From positions 1 through 26,934 of the forward strand of contig DATGZH010000020.1 of assembly GCA_035297265.1 (NCBI GenBank): a DNA stretch of 26,934 nucleotides, read 5' to 3'. This stretch comes from DATGZH01 sp035297265. GTDB lineage: Bacteria > Actinomycetota > Acidimicrobiia > Acidimicrobiales > RAAP-2. Below are positions 1 to 7,360 of this stretch, piece by piece. A program made the position numbers and the translations under genes. Below the pieces are notes generated by a model that saw nothing but the letters and a program-made list of their open reading frames with translations, ran no database searches and was not told where the DNA came from. The number at the start of each line of letters is the position of its first letter. The stretch's first letter is position 1.

Positions 1-182
1 GGGGCCGTCGGGTAGACGGGGGCGGGGGGCCGGTAGGCGGGGTGGGCCTCGGGGGGGTACCAGCGGCCGTCGTTGCCCTGCCACCAGCCGGGGGGCGGGA
101 GCTGGGCCGCCGGGTGGGCCTCGGGCGGGTACCAGCGGCCGTCGGCGGCGAACCACCAGCCCTGGGGGGGCGACGTGCTCAC
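1..182 (-). CDS. GWW/DGRWYPPE tandem-motif protein (partial, 3' end missing)
   Basis: This is the N-terminal part of a protein that runs off the left edge of the window. It starts at a GTG (180-182) with AGGGGG about 8 bases upstream. The first 60 residues carry two copies of the motif GWW....DGRWYPPEAHP, separated by a proline-rich linker and followed by more Pro/Ala-rich sequence. Such tandem aromatic motifs are, to my knowledge, common at the ends of actinobacterial (especially acidimicrobial) membrane proteins and resemble DUF2510-type segments, but the exact family cannot be fixed from this fragment. The function is unknown. An ATG at 194-196 is out of frame and meets a stop after five codons, so the GTG is preferred. 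Confidence 0.6.
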   Translation of the reverse strand, partial: MSTSPPQGWWFAADGRWYPPEAHPAAQLPPPGWWQGNDGRWYPPEAHPAYRPPAPVYPTA

Positions 183-277
183 TCTGTCCCCCTCATCCGA
201 ATCCCGGGCACCGCAGAGTGTGGCACGGCGGGGTCGTCACTCGGTCGCGTCCGCAGCGGACGCCGGCCCCCCGGCGG

Positions 278-1057
278 TCAGCTGCGCCGGCGGACCAGGG
301 CGAGCGCGGGGGAGAGGACGAATCGCCGCCGGGCGGCGAGCACGAGGAAGGCACCCGCCGCCGTCCCGAGGCCGAGGAGGGGGGCGACGGCGGTGGCAGC
401 GGCGACCGCCACGGCCAGCTCCACGATGACGACGAGGAGGCGAGAGGCCGGAGAGAGCTCGGCGAGGCGCCGGTGCACCCGCCGCAGGGCGTCGGTGTCG
501 ACGACCCGGCGTCCGCCGAAGACGGCCAGGCCCCGCACCAGGCCGAACAGTGTGCCGACGAGAAGGGCGGCGAGCGGTCGTGCGCTCAACGCGCCGAGCA
601 CGACGGTGAGGTAGAGAGCGGCGGTGGTGATGTAGGTGAGGAGACCGGTCCCGATCTGGAAGCCGAAGCCGGCGCCGTAGACCCATGACCGGTAGCCGTC
701 GAGCCACCGCTCGTTGACCTGGCGGTGGTGGACGGGGAGGCCGAAACCGCCGAGGCCGAGGTCCGAGGCCGCGGCGACCACCGCCGCACCGAGGGCGAGG
801 AGCGCCATGACGTCAGGCCGCGGTGCCCAGCGGGCGACGGCCGCGGCCAGACCGGCCATGACCGCGCCCAGGCAGGCGCCGCCGAGCACCGCGCCGGCGA
901 CGAACCAGCCGGCAGTCGACCCGAAGCGTTGACCCCGGCCCCGCTCGCCGACCGGCGTGATGGTCGACAGCATGGACAGGCCGCACGGCGACCAGGTCGA
1001 GCGGACCGCTGCGGCCAGCGCGCACAACAGGGCGCCGAGGACGAGGAGCTCGTTCAC
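278..1057 (-). CDS. Polytopic membrane protein, possible DsbD/CcdA or MauF type
   Basis: A 259-residue protein with roughly six hydrophobic segments and a basic C-terminus. Near the N-terminus the sequence STWSPCGLSMLSTITPVGE follows the first membrane segment; a Pro-Cys-Gly at that place recalls the CcdA/DsbD transmembrane family that carries electrons across the membrane for disulfide chemistry, but I see no clear second partner cysteine. It starts at GTG with a perfect AAGGAGG Shine-Dalgarno 7 bases upstream. It is the last gene of a minus-strand operon with MauD-, MauE- and MauA-like genes. MauF of classical mau clusters is also a DsbD-like membrane protein, so a MauF-like role is a reasonable inference, not proven. 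Confidence 0.6.
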   Translation of the reverse strand: MNELLVLGALLCALAAAVRSTWSPCGLSMLSTITPVGERGRGQRFGSTAGWFVAGAVLGGACLGAVMAGLAAAVARWAPRPDVMALLALGAAVVAAASDLGLGGFGLPVHHRQVNERWLDGYRSWVYGAGFGFQIGTGLLTYITTAALYLTVVLGALSARPLAALLVGTLFGLVRGLAVFGGRRVVDTDALRRVHRRLAELSPASRLLVVIVELAVAVAAATAVAPLLGLGTAAGAFLVLAARRRFVLSPALALVRRRS

Positions 1058-1112
1058 GAGTCGGCCTCCTTCTCGGGTCGGTGCAGGGTCAGGCGCGCTC
1101 GGGACCGGCTCA

Positions 1113-2537
1113 TCACACCGGTGACCCGTAGTAGGCGGCGTCGCCGAAGGCGAAGATCCCCCCGTCGGCGGCCGCCATCCAGTAGCCGAGCCCGTTCGGC
1201 GTGGCGACCAGTTCCACGACCGGCTGGGCGAGCACCTGGCCGCCCATCGAGCCGAAGTAGTCGGCGTCGCCGAAGGCGAAGATCCCGCCGTCGGCGGCCA
1301 CCATCCAGTAGCCGAGCCCGCTCGGGGTGGCGGCCAGACCGACGATGGCCTTGGCCAGGGGTTTGCCGCCCATCGAGCCGAAGTAGTCGGCGTCGCCGAA
1401 GGCGAAGATGCCGCCGTCGGCGGCCACCAGCCAGTAGCCGTTGCCGGTGGGCGTTGGGGCGAGGGCGACCATCGGCTTCGTCAAGGGCTTGCCGCCCATC
1501 GAGCCGAAGTAGCCGGCGTCGCCGAAGGCGAAGATGCCGCCGTCGGCGGCCACCAGCCAGTAGCCGTCGCCGGTCGGCGTGGCCGCGAGGGCCACGATCG
1601 GCCGATGGAGCCGTTGGCCACCGGTCGACCCCAGGTAGGGGGCGCCGCCGTAGGCGAAGATCCCGCCGTCCGCCCCGACCAGCCAGTAGCCGCCTCCTCG
1701 GCGCAGGGCCAGGCCGACGAGTGGCTGCTCGAGCGGCACGGGGTAGGGCGAGCCGGCGTTCGAGGCGTCGCCGTAGGCGAAGAGGAGGCCGAACGCGGTG
1801 ACCAGGGCGTAGCCCCCGCCGTCGGGCGTGGCGGCCATGGCGGTCACCTCGCACTGGGTGACCGGCGAGTTGCACGGGGGCATCGGCGGGGCCGGTGTCC
1901 AGCATGGCGCGTCCTGCTCGGCCGTGGCGTCGTCCTGGGCGTTGGTCGTGGTGCAGGTCGGGTCGATCTCCCACGGCGGGATGCAGGCCACCACCCGGCA
2001 GACGATGCGCCCCATGCAGGCGACGTCCTGGTTGCACTGCCCGTAGCGGAACTGGAGGCAACCGGTCATGTACCGATCGCAGGTGTCGAGGGCACAGCCG
2101 CAGCTCACCCCGTCGCAGGACGGCTCGCAGAACGGGAACCCGGAGCCACAACCAGTGTCGCACTGGCAGGTGGCGTTGCAGTCCATGTAGTAGCGCGGCC
2201 CGTTGCAGTAGGTGGAGTTGTCGGCCTTCCACCAGCCGCCCATGACCGAGTTGGAAGGGCACCAGTTGTAGCCGCTGACTGTGCAGCAGAACTCGGTGAA
2301 GCCCGAGCAGCACGTCGTCCCGCAGCCGCAGCCGGGGTCACCGCACGAACAGATGGCGGCGTAGGCCGTCGTCGGGCGGAGGAGGAGGTCGACGCCTTGA
2401 CCGGCGGCCACCGCGCTGCCGACGAAGGCCGAGCGGTTGATGAAGCTGCGCCGCGACAGCCGGTCGGCCAGGAAGGCCGACGATCGTTCGACGAGGGTGC
2501 CCGTGAACGGTCCCGAAGAGCGCGGGCGCCCGCTCAC
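1113..2537 (-). CDS. Tat-exported cysteine-rich MauA-like protein fused to six propeller-type repeats
   Basis: A protein of 474 residues in three parts. Residues 1-60 form a Tat signal with SRRSFI (arginines 29-30), a short hydrophobic stretch and a likely cleavage after AYA. Residues 63-230 are extremely rich in cysteine (28 by my count) and carry GGWWKAD, a YYMDC element and closely spaced CxC and CC pairs; this pattern recalls the small subunit of methylamine dehydrogenase (MauA), which is also Tat-exported and has many disulfides. Residues 230-474 are six copies of a 42-residue repeat with core GYWLVAADGGIFAFGDA. The GTG start at 2535-2537 overlaps the stop of the upstream gene as GTGA, which implies translational coupling; an ATG at 2582 would lie inside that gene. 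I see no clear counterpart of the second TTQ tryptophan, so a quinone cofactor is doubtful. The catalytic role is unknown. Confidence 0.65.
   Translation of the reverse strand: MSGRPRSSGPFTGTLVERSSAFLADRLSRRSFINRSAFVGSAVAAGQGVDLLLRPTTAYAAICSCGDPGCGCGTTCCSGFTEFCCTVSGYNWCPSNSVMGGWWKADNSTYCNGPRYYMDCNATCQCDTGCGSGFPFCEPSCDGVSCGCALDTCDRYMTGCLQFRYGQCNQDVACMGRIVCRVVACIPPWEIDPTCTTTNAQDDATAEQDAPCWTPAPPMPPCNSPVTQCEVTAMAATPDGGGYALVTAFGLLFAYGDASNAGSPYPVPLEQPLVGLALRRGGGYWLVGADGGIFAYGGAPYLGSTGGQRLHRPIVALAATPTGDGYWLVAADGGIFAFGDAGYFGSMGGKPLTKPMVALAPTPTGNGYWLVAADGGIFAFGDADYFGSMGGKPLAKAIVGLAATPSGLGYWMVAADGGIFAFGDADYFGSMGGQVLAQPVVELVATPNGLGYWMAAADGGIFAFGDAAYYGSPV
1116..1850 (-). repeat. Six tandem 126-bp coding repeats (DGGIFAFGDA units)
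   Basis: In-frame tandem repeats inside the MauA-like fusion gene. Each unit encodes about 42 residues with the order hydrophobic strand, TP.G.GYW, ADGGIFAFGDA, YFGSMGGKPL. Units 3 to 5 are nearly identical to one another, and the first and last are the most divergent. The spacing and alternating strand-like pattern suggest blades of a beta-propeller or a similar beta-structure. Confidence 0.85.
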
Positions 2538-3085
2538 CGCCGACCCGGTGTCCCGTTCGACAGCTGCGTCCGGACGCCCCACAGGCGGGCCAGCTCCACG
2601 AGGGCGAGCCGCACCAGCCAGGCGCCGACGGCGACGGTGAGCACGAGGGGCACACCCTGGGCCGGCTGTTGGGAGAGGAGCGCGACGAGGTCGCCCGCAG
2701 CGGTGGCGGCCACGGCGAGCGACGCCCCGGCGAGGACGAGGTCGACCACGACGTGGGTCCAGGAGGCCGGCGTGTCCGGCGTCCCGAAGCAGTCGCAGCT
2801 GGCGAGGGGGCCAGCCCGGAGACGAGCCCGGACGACGACGCCGGCGAAGACCACGTAGGAGGCGCCCACGGCGCCGGCGGTGACCGGTGCCGGGAACCAG
2901 AAGGCGACGACGCCGAGCGCCGCCTCGCCGCCGGCGAGCACGCGGACGAAGGGGCGAGCCACGTCGGGACGGAGCCGGAGGAGCGGACCCATCGCCCGTG
3001 CCGTGTCGTCAGGCCGCCAGGCCTTGGCCAGACCGGCCATCACGAGGAGAAGGCAGGCCACGAGGTAGAGGCCGAGGACCGCCAT
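2534..3085 (-). CDS. MauE/DoxX-like integral membrane protein
   Basis: A 183-residue protein with four hydrophobic segments. It begins MAVLGLYLVACLLLVMAGLAK, followed by a cytoplasmic-type PDDTARAM region, and holds a CDCFG motif near residue 90. This layout matches MauE, the membrane protein needed with MauD for disulfide formation in the methylamine dehydrogenase light chain; the family is related to DoxX. The CDC pair is a plausible redox site. The gene overlaps the following MauA-like gene by four bases (GTGA) and lies 37 bases after the preceding gene, so all are likely one transcript. A role in oxidative folding of the exported cysteine-rich product is inferred from family and neighbours. 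Confidence 0.75.
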   Translation of the reverse strand: MAVLGLYLVACLLLVMAGLAKAWRPDDTARAMGPLLRLRPDVARPFVRVLAGGEAALGVVAFWFPAPVTAGAVGASYVVFAGVVVRARLRAGPLASCDCFGTPDTPASWTHVVVDLVLAGASLAVAATAAGDLVALLSQQPAQGVPLVLTVAVGAWLVRLALVELARLWGVRTQLSNGTPGRR

Positions 3086-3122
3086 TCCTGTCAGTCAGGT
3101 CCGTGGGACGTCGGGGGCACGG

Positions 3123-3614
3123 TCAGTTGAGTCCCGGGGGCGAAGCGGCCACGGGCTCGTCGACGGGGGTGACCACCAACGAGGCGAGCAACTGGTTCAA
3201 CCGGGGGACCAGCTGGTGCCGCAGGCGGTGGCTGCCGAGCACGGCGAAGAACGTGAAGGGCCGCCCACCGGTGGTGAAGAACCACTGCGTGCCGGACTGG
3301 CCGCCGATGGCTCGTCGGAGCAGGACCGGCGAGAAGTCGGACGGCCCGAGACGGTGGGGCGCGCCGTGCCGGCCGAAGAGGGGTGTTCCGACGCTCTCGG
3401 GTCCGTACTCGAAGAGCACGGCGAAGATGTCATCCGGACCCATCAGTTGCACCGCCCCGCTCCCGAAATCGGCCACGTTGGCGGGGAGGGGGAACGTGGC
3501 GAAGTGGGCCACGGGTCTGGTCGCCTCACCGGCCATGGGCCGCCGGACGAAGACCCGCCCTTCGAACCCGGGCGGCAGGTGGGCTTCGATGCCGTGGGCC
3601 CGCAGCGTCGCCAC
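3123..3614 (-). CDS. Unrecognised 163-residue protein of the Mau-like operon
   Basis: A soluble, mixed alpha/beta-looking protein with no signal peptide or membrane segment and no cysteines in its conceptual sequence. Noticeable blocks are GIEAHLPPGFEGRVF at the start, FGSGAVQLMGPDDIFAVLFEYGP in the middle, and FAVLGSHRLRHQLVPRLNQLL near the end. I do not recognise a named family. The GTG start lies seven bases after the stop of the MauD-like gene, with GAGG just upstream, which supports co-transcription and coupling. Its fixed place between the MauD- and MauE-like genes suggests a part in the same exported-protein maturation module, but no function can be assigned. Confidence 0.65.
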   Translation of the reverse strand: MATLRAHGIEAHLPPGFEGRVFVRRPMAGEATRPVAHFATFPLPANVADFGSGAVQLMGPDDIFAVLFEYGPESVGTPLFGRHGAPHRLGPSDFSPVLLRRAIGGQSGTQWFFTTGGRPFTFFAVLGSHRLRHQLVPRLNQLLASLVVTPVDEPVAASPPGLN

Positions 3615-3621
3615 ACCGGCC

Positions 3622-4428
3622 TCAGGCGAGCCGACGGTTGGGGACGTCGCGACCGAAGACGTCGTCGAGGTGACGCGGGTAGAGGCTCGGGTCGCCCGGC
3701 AGGATGCCGGCCCGGCGCAGTTCGAGATCGTTCGCCCGCTCGCGGGCCGGACCGTCGAGACCGATGGCGTGGTCCGGTACGTCGGCCGCGTGGCCCTCGG
3801 TCATGGACGCACGGTCGGCCTCGGCCCGTCGCACGAGTTCGGCCACCTGCTCGAGCCTCGAGGCCACGCCCTCGCCGATCCGTCGACCGGCCTCGCCGTC
3901 GACGAGCACGAAGAACGGCGCGCCGGGGACCTCGTAGTCGTTCCACGCCTCGGTGGACATCACGACGGCGATGCGCTCCGGCGCCGAGGCGGCCACCTGG
4001 GCCGGCGACTCGTACTCGGGACCCTTCGTGACCACGACCAGTCGTATCGCTGGCCCGAAGGGGAGCTCGGGCCGGTTGAGGGCCTGCCAGAGCCCTGCGC
4101 AGGACGCGCAGCCCGAGGAGAGGAACACGAGGAGCGTCAGCTGCTGCCCCGCAGTGAGCGACAGCGCGAGGCCGTCGCCCCCCGGGGTCAGGCCGGCGAC
4201 GTCGTGGACGGAGGAGGACTGACGTTCGCCGGGGAGGGGTGGTCCGAGCGTGACCGGGGTCGGCTCGTGGTGGCGGGCGCCCTCGGCCTCCGGTGCCGCC
4301 GGGTCGCCGACGCCCGCTCCGAGCGAGTGCAGGGCCCGGAGGATGTCGGCGTGGCTGCGGAGGAGCCCGGCGACGAGCAGGCCGAGCAGGAGAACGAGGG
4401 CGGTGTCGACGATGACGAGTGCGAGCAG
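3622..4428 (-). CDS. Membrane-anchored thioredoxin-like protein, MauD-like
   Basis: The reading frame gives one N-terminal membrane helix (VIVDTALVLLLGLLVAGLL, about residues 5-23), a linker with RSHADILRALHSLGAG, and then a thioredoxin fold. The redox motif GCASC lies at residues 106-110, and PGAPFFVLVDG supplies the expected cis-proline segment. MauD is a thioredoxin-like protein acting outside the membrane in disulfide formation of the methylamine dehydrogenase light chain. No ATG, GTG or TTG occurs in frame between the upstream stop (4519-4521) and an internal GTG at 4128 that would remove the anchor. I therefore place the start at the CTG ending at 4428; this is uncertain. It would be the first gene of the operon. 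Confidence 0.6.
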   Translation of the reverse strand: MLALVIVDTALVLLLGLLVAGLLRSHADILRALHSLGAGVGDPAAPEAEGARHHEPTPVTLGPPLPGERQSSSVHDVAGLTPGGDGLALSLTAGQQLTLLVFLSSGCASCAGLWQALNRPELPFGPAIRLVVVTKGPEYESPAQVAASAPERIAVVMSTEAWNDYEVPGAPFFVLVDGEAGRRIGEGVASRLEQVAELVRRAEADRASMTEGHAADVPDHAIGLDGPARERANDLELRRAGILPGDPSLYPRHLDDVFGRDVPNRRLA

Positions 4429-4518
4429 ACGATCACCCCGGAAGTCGGTCCCTCTTCCCGAGGGTATCGCCGGGCCCCGAAGGATCGGTGCATCCCCACC
4501 GACCTCGGAAAGTGGTCC

Positions 4519-4986
4519 TCAGGTGCTGGTGGCGGTGAGCTCGGCGATGCGGTCGAGCGTGCGCTCCATGCTCTCCTTGGTCTTTCGAGGAAGGCCGCCC
4601 AGGCGGAGGAGGGCGCGCTGGTGGTCCTCGCTGAGATCCCAGCTCTCCGTCACCTTGGTGCCGCCCTCGACCGGTTCGAGCGCGTAGCGCCAGATCCGTC
4701 CGCCGGTGAACCTGCCGAAGAAGCCCGGTGGTCGGGCCTGCCAGGCGATGCGCCGGTCCTCCTCGAACTCGATGACCTTGTTCTCCATCGAGTAGCTGAC
4801 GCCGACCTTCATCGACATGCCGAACGTGGACCCCAGCTCGAGACGCTGCGGAGCATCCGGCTTGGCCGACTTCAGCGAGCCCGAGCCGTCGATGTCGGGA
4901 TGTCGGCTGGCGTCGGCGAGAAGGGCGAAGATCGCCTCTGGTTGGGCCGCGATGACCTTCTCGACCTGCAGCACGTCCCCGTCCAC
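4519..4986 (-). CDS. SRPBCC (START/polyketide cyclase-like) family protein
   Basis: A 155-residue protein with the typical SRPBCC course: an N-terminal strand (VEKVIAAQPEAIFALLAD), a helix with ASRHPDIDG, several strands including RIAWQARPPG and RIWRYALEPVEGGTKVTESWDLS, and a long C-terminal helix with LDRIAELT. Members bind hydrophobic ligands or act as cyclases or dehydratases; the ligand cannot be predicted here. The GTG start has AAGGGGG six bases upstream; a second GTG four codons downstream is an alternative. It lies about 90 bases upstream of the MauD-like gene on the same strand and might be co-transcribed, but a functional link is not evident. Confidence 0.8.
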   Translation of the reverse strand: MDGDVLQVEKVIAAQPEAIFALLADASRHPDIDGSGSLKSAKPDAPQRLELGSTFGMSMKVGVSYSMENKVIEFEEDRRIAWQARPPGFFGRFTGGRIWRYALEPVEGGTKVTESWDLSEDHQRALLRLGGLPRKTKESMERTLDRIAELTATST

Positions 4987-5061
4987 GTCCGCCCCCTTGG
5001 TCGTCCGCCACTTACCGGGAGATCCTCTCGCGGGGCGCGGCGGCGCGCCACCGAAACCTGC

Positions 5062-7239
5062 TCAGCCAGCGAGCAGAGGCGTGATGCCGACCATCGGAGC
5101 GACGAGGGGGAGCCCGCCCATCGAGCCGTTGAACCCCGCGTCGCCGAAGTTGAAGATCCCGCCGTCGGAGGCCACCTCCCAGTAGCCGCGGCCGTCTGGC
5201 GTGCCGACGATGCCCACGATCGCTGCGTCGAGAGGCTTGCCGCCCATCGAGCCGTAGTAGCAGGCGTCGCCGAAGTTGAAGATTCCGCCATCGGAGGCCA
5301 CCTCCCAGTAACCGCCGCCGTCTGCGGTGGCCGCGATGCCGACCACCGGGGCGTTGAGATGCCTGCCGCCCATGGAGCCGAAATACCCGGCGTCGCCGAA
5401 ATTGAAGAGGCCGCCGTCGGCCGCCACGTCCCAGTAGCCGTGTCCGTCGGGCATGGGGGCCATGCCGACGACCGGAGCCACGAGGGGCTTGCCGCCCATC
5501 GAGCCGGCGTACGTGGCGTCACCCCAGGCGAAGAGGCCGCCGTCGGCCGCTACCTCCCAGTAGCCGTGCCCGTCGGGCGTGGCTGCGATCCCGACCACGG
5601 GGCTCACGAGGGGCTTGCCGCCCATCGAGCCGTAGTAGGGGATGTTCCCGAAGGAGAAGACCCCGCCGTCCGAGGCCACCGTCCAGTAGGCCTGACCCGG
5701 TGGGGCCGGCGGTGGCGGACTGGGCGGTCCCGGCAGCCCGGCTGGTCCGGCATAGGCCTCGACCGAGGTGCCGGCGTCGGCGAGGAGGAGCCCGTCACCG
5801 ACCGATGGCGTCGGGAAGTGGTTCTGGCTTCCCGCGGCGAGCGGCAACTGCTGGGTCCTGACGCCGTTGGCCGGGCTGAACTCGTCGAGATGGTTGCCCG
5901 AGATGGCCCAGATGTGGCCGCTGGCCAGGATCGGCGGCGTGCCCACCCCGTTGGGCTGCTGCCAGAGCTGGGTCATGGTCGGCGGAGAGACGCTCAACGC
6001 CACGATGCCCGCCTGGCAGGGTAGGTAGACGACACTGCCTTGTACCGCCGGCCCACCGTCGATGTCGGAGCCGCAGAACGACATCATCTGCTGGACCTGC
6101 CCGCCCCATTGGCCCAGATTGGCCTGGTTGAGCAGGTAGGCCGTTTGGGACTTGCCGCCCTGGACGATGTAGCCGTCGCTCAACATGGCGGGGGCCACCG
6201 AGCCGAGGTCGCGGTCGTTCTGGTTGTCGTCGCACCAGTCCGACGGGGCGAAGAAGTGCTGCAGCATGAGGCTCGAATTGAGCTCGAGCACACCGTCGCT
6301 GTCGTCGTATTGGCTGTTGTTGCAGGGCGTGTTGCCGCCCACCGAGCCGTTGCCGTCGGCGAACCAGACGTTCCCGTTGTTGTCGACGAGCGGCGCCGCA
6401 CCCCCCATCCAGACGGCGCCCTGGTCGTTGCCCGTCTGGCTGTCGACCTCGAACGTGCTCATGGGGCCGCCACCCTCGGGCACGGCCACGATCCAGCCGT
6501 GGTACGGGCCGCAGTCGCCGTCGTTGCCGCCGTAGCCGAAGACGACCTGGCCCTCGTCGATGGTGAGCGAGGCCCGGTTCAAGATGGCCTCGGTCCCGCC
6601 GGGGACCACCACCTCTTCCGGCGGGTCCACCGGCTGGGCCAGGAGCTCGGTCCCGGAGTAGATGCTGAGGCCGTAGAGGACGTGCTCGGCGGCGCCGTTC
6701 ACGAGCTCGTCGGCGACGACGAAGATCTCTGCTCGGCTGGTGTCGATGACGGGGGTCGAGACGATCCCCACCGGGGAGATGTCACCGTTGCAAGGGATCA
6801 TCGCTTGCGGTACCGGCGTCCCGAGGTGGCTCGACCAGAGCACGCTGCCCGTGTTCGCGGCGAGGGCGTACACCGTGTCGTTCAGGGTGGCGACGAACAC
6901 CCGACCGGTCGCCTCGAGCGGCTCGCCGAACGTGTCAGCGTCGAGGGCGGTGGTCCAGGCATGGATGGCCGGGTCGAACGAGACCCCGGAGGTGTCGACG
7001 CCCGAGCCGAGGGCGTCGTGGTGGTAGACGGTCCAGTCGGCGGGGCCGCTGAAGGTCAGGTGTCCCGTGAGGGTCGCCCGGGGACTGGCCGCCGCCGTGG
7101 GGCCGCCGCCCGGACCCGCGGCCTGCCAGAAGGCGAGGAGGGCGATCGCGGCGGTCAGGGAGAGCCAGCTCCTCGGCGTGAGGGCGCGAAAGAACCCCCG
7201 ACTCACCCCGCCGAGGTCGTCGCGCATCGGATGCGACAC
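5062..7239 (-). CDS. Secreted PQQ-like beta-propeller protein with C-terminal DGGxFxFGD repeats
   Basis: A 725-residue protein. It has a basic N-terminus and a hydrophobic signal segment (LSLTAAIALLAFWQAAG, about residues 27-43). A PQQ-enzyme-like propeller follows, with blades such as VFVATLNDTVYALAANTGS, and then a Pro-rich linker near residue 505. From residue 517 there are five units of the same 42-residue repeat found in the MauA-like fusion protein. The propeller resembles pyrroloquinoline-quinone or BamB-like folds, but cofactor ligands cannot be confirmed by eye. GTG at 7237-7239 is used as start, with AGGAGGGG about 12 bases upstream; an ATG four codons later is the alternative. It is divergently oriented to the amidohydrolase gene. 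An extracellular or cell-surface place is likely; function unknown. Confidence 0.75.
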   Translation of the reverse strand: MSHPMRDDLGGVSRGFFRALTPRSWLSLTAAIALLAFWQAAGPGGGPTAAASPRATLTGHLTFSGPADWTVYHHDALGSGVDTSGVSFDPAIHAWTTALDADTFGEPLEATGRVFVATLNDTVYALAANTGSVLWSSHLGTPVPQAMIPCNGDISPVGIVSTPVIDTSRAEIFVVADELVNGAAEHVLYGLSIYSGTELLAQPVDPPEEVVVPGGTEAILNRASLTIDEGQVVFGYGGNDGDCGPYHGWIVAVPEGGGPMSTFEVDSQTGNDQGAVWMGGAAPLVDNNGNVWFADGNGSVGGNTPCNNSQYDDSDGVLELNSSLMLQHFFAPSDWCDDNQNDRDLGSVAPAMLSDGYIVQGGKSQTAYLLNQANLGQWGGQVQQMMSFCGSDIDGGPAVQGSVVYLPCQAGIVALSVSPPTMTQLWQQPNGVGTPPILASGHIWAISGNHLDEFSPANGVRTQQLPLAAGSQNHFPTPSVGDGLLLADAGTSVEAYAGPAGLPGPPSPPPPAPPGQAYWTVASDGGVFSFGNIPYYGSMGGKPLVSPVVGIAATPDGHGYWEVAADGGLFAWGDATYAGSMGGKPLVAPVVGMAPMPDGHGYWDVAADGGLFNFGDAGYFGSMGGRHLNAPVVGIAATADGGGYWEVASDGGIFNFGDACYYGSMGGKPLDAAIVGIVGTPDGRGYWEVASDGGIFNFGDAGFNGSMGGLPLVAPMVGITPLLAG
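5065..5691 (-). repeat. Five tandem 126-bp coding repeats, same family as 1116-1850
   Basis: In-frame repeats at the 3' end of the propeller gene. The core is GYWEVAADGGLFNFGDA followed by YGSMGGKPL. They share the 42-residue period and core with the repeats 3.2 kb away in the MauA-like gene but form a separate subgroup (WEV and FNFG rather than WLV and FAFG). Confidence 0.85.
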
Positions 7240-7360
7240 AGGTGCGTGGGTCCCCTCCTGGCCCCCTTCTTAGCCGGATCGGCCGCCGATCTGGTGCCAC
7301 CCACCGCGGAATGAGCCCAGGGGGCGTGGGGGCGCGATGATGTCGGCGGAGGTGATGGCC

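Noticed and set aside
1116..1850. CRISPR-like regular repeats
   Set aside because: The 126-bp period is in frame, fully coding, and has no variable spacers.
2887..6024. A 1045-codon plus-strand frame
   Set aside because: It lies opposite five well-supported minus-strand genes; long antisense frames are expected at this GC content.
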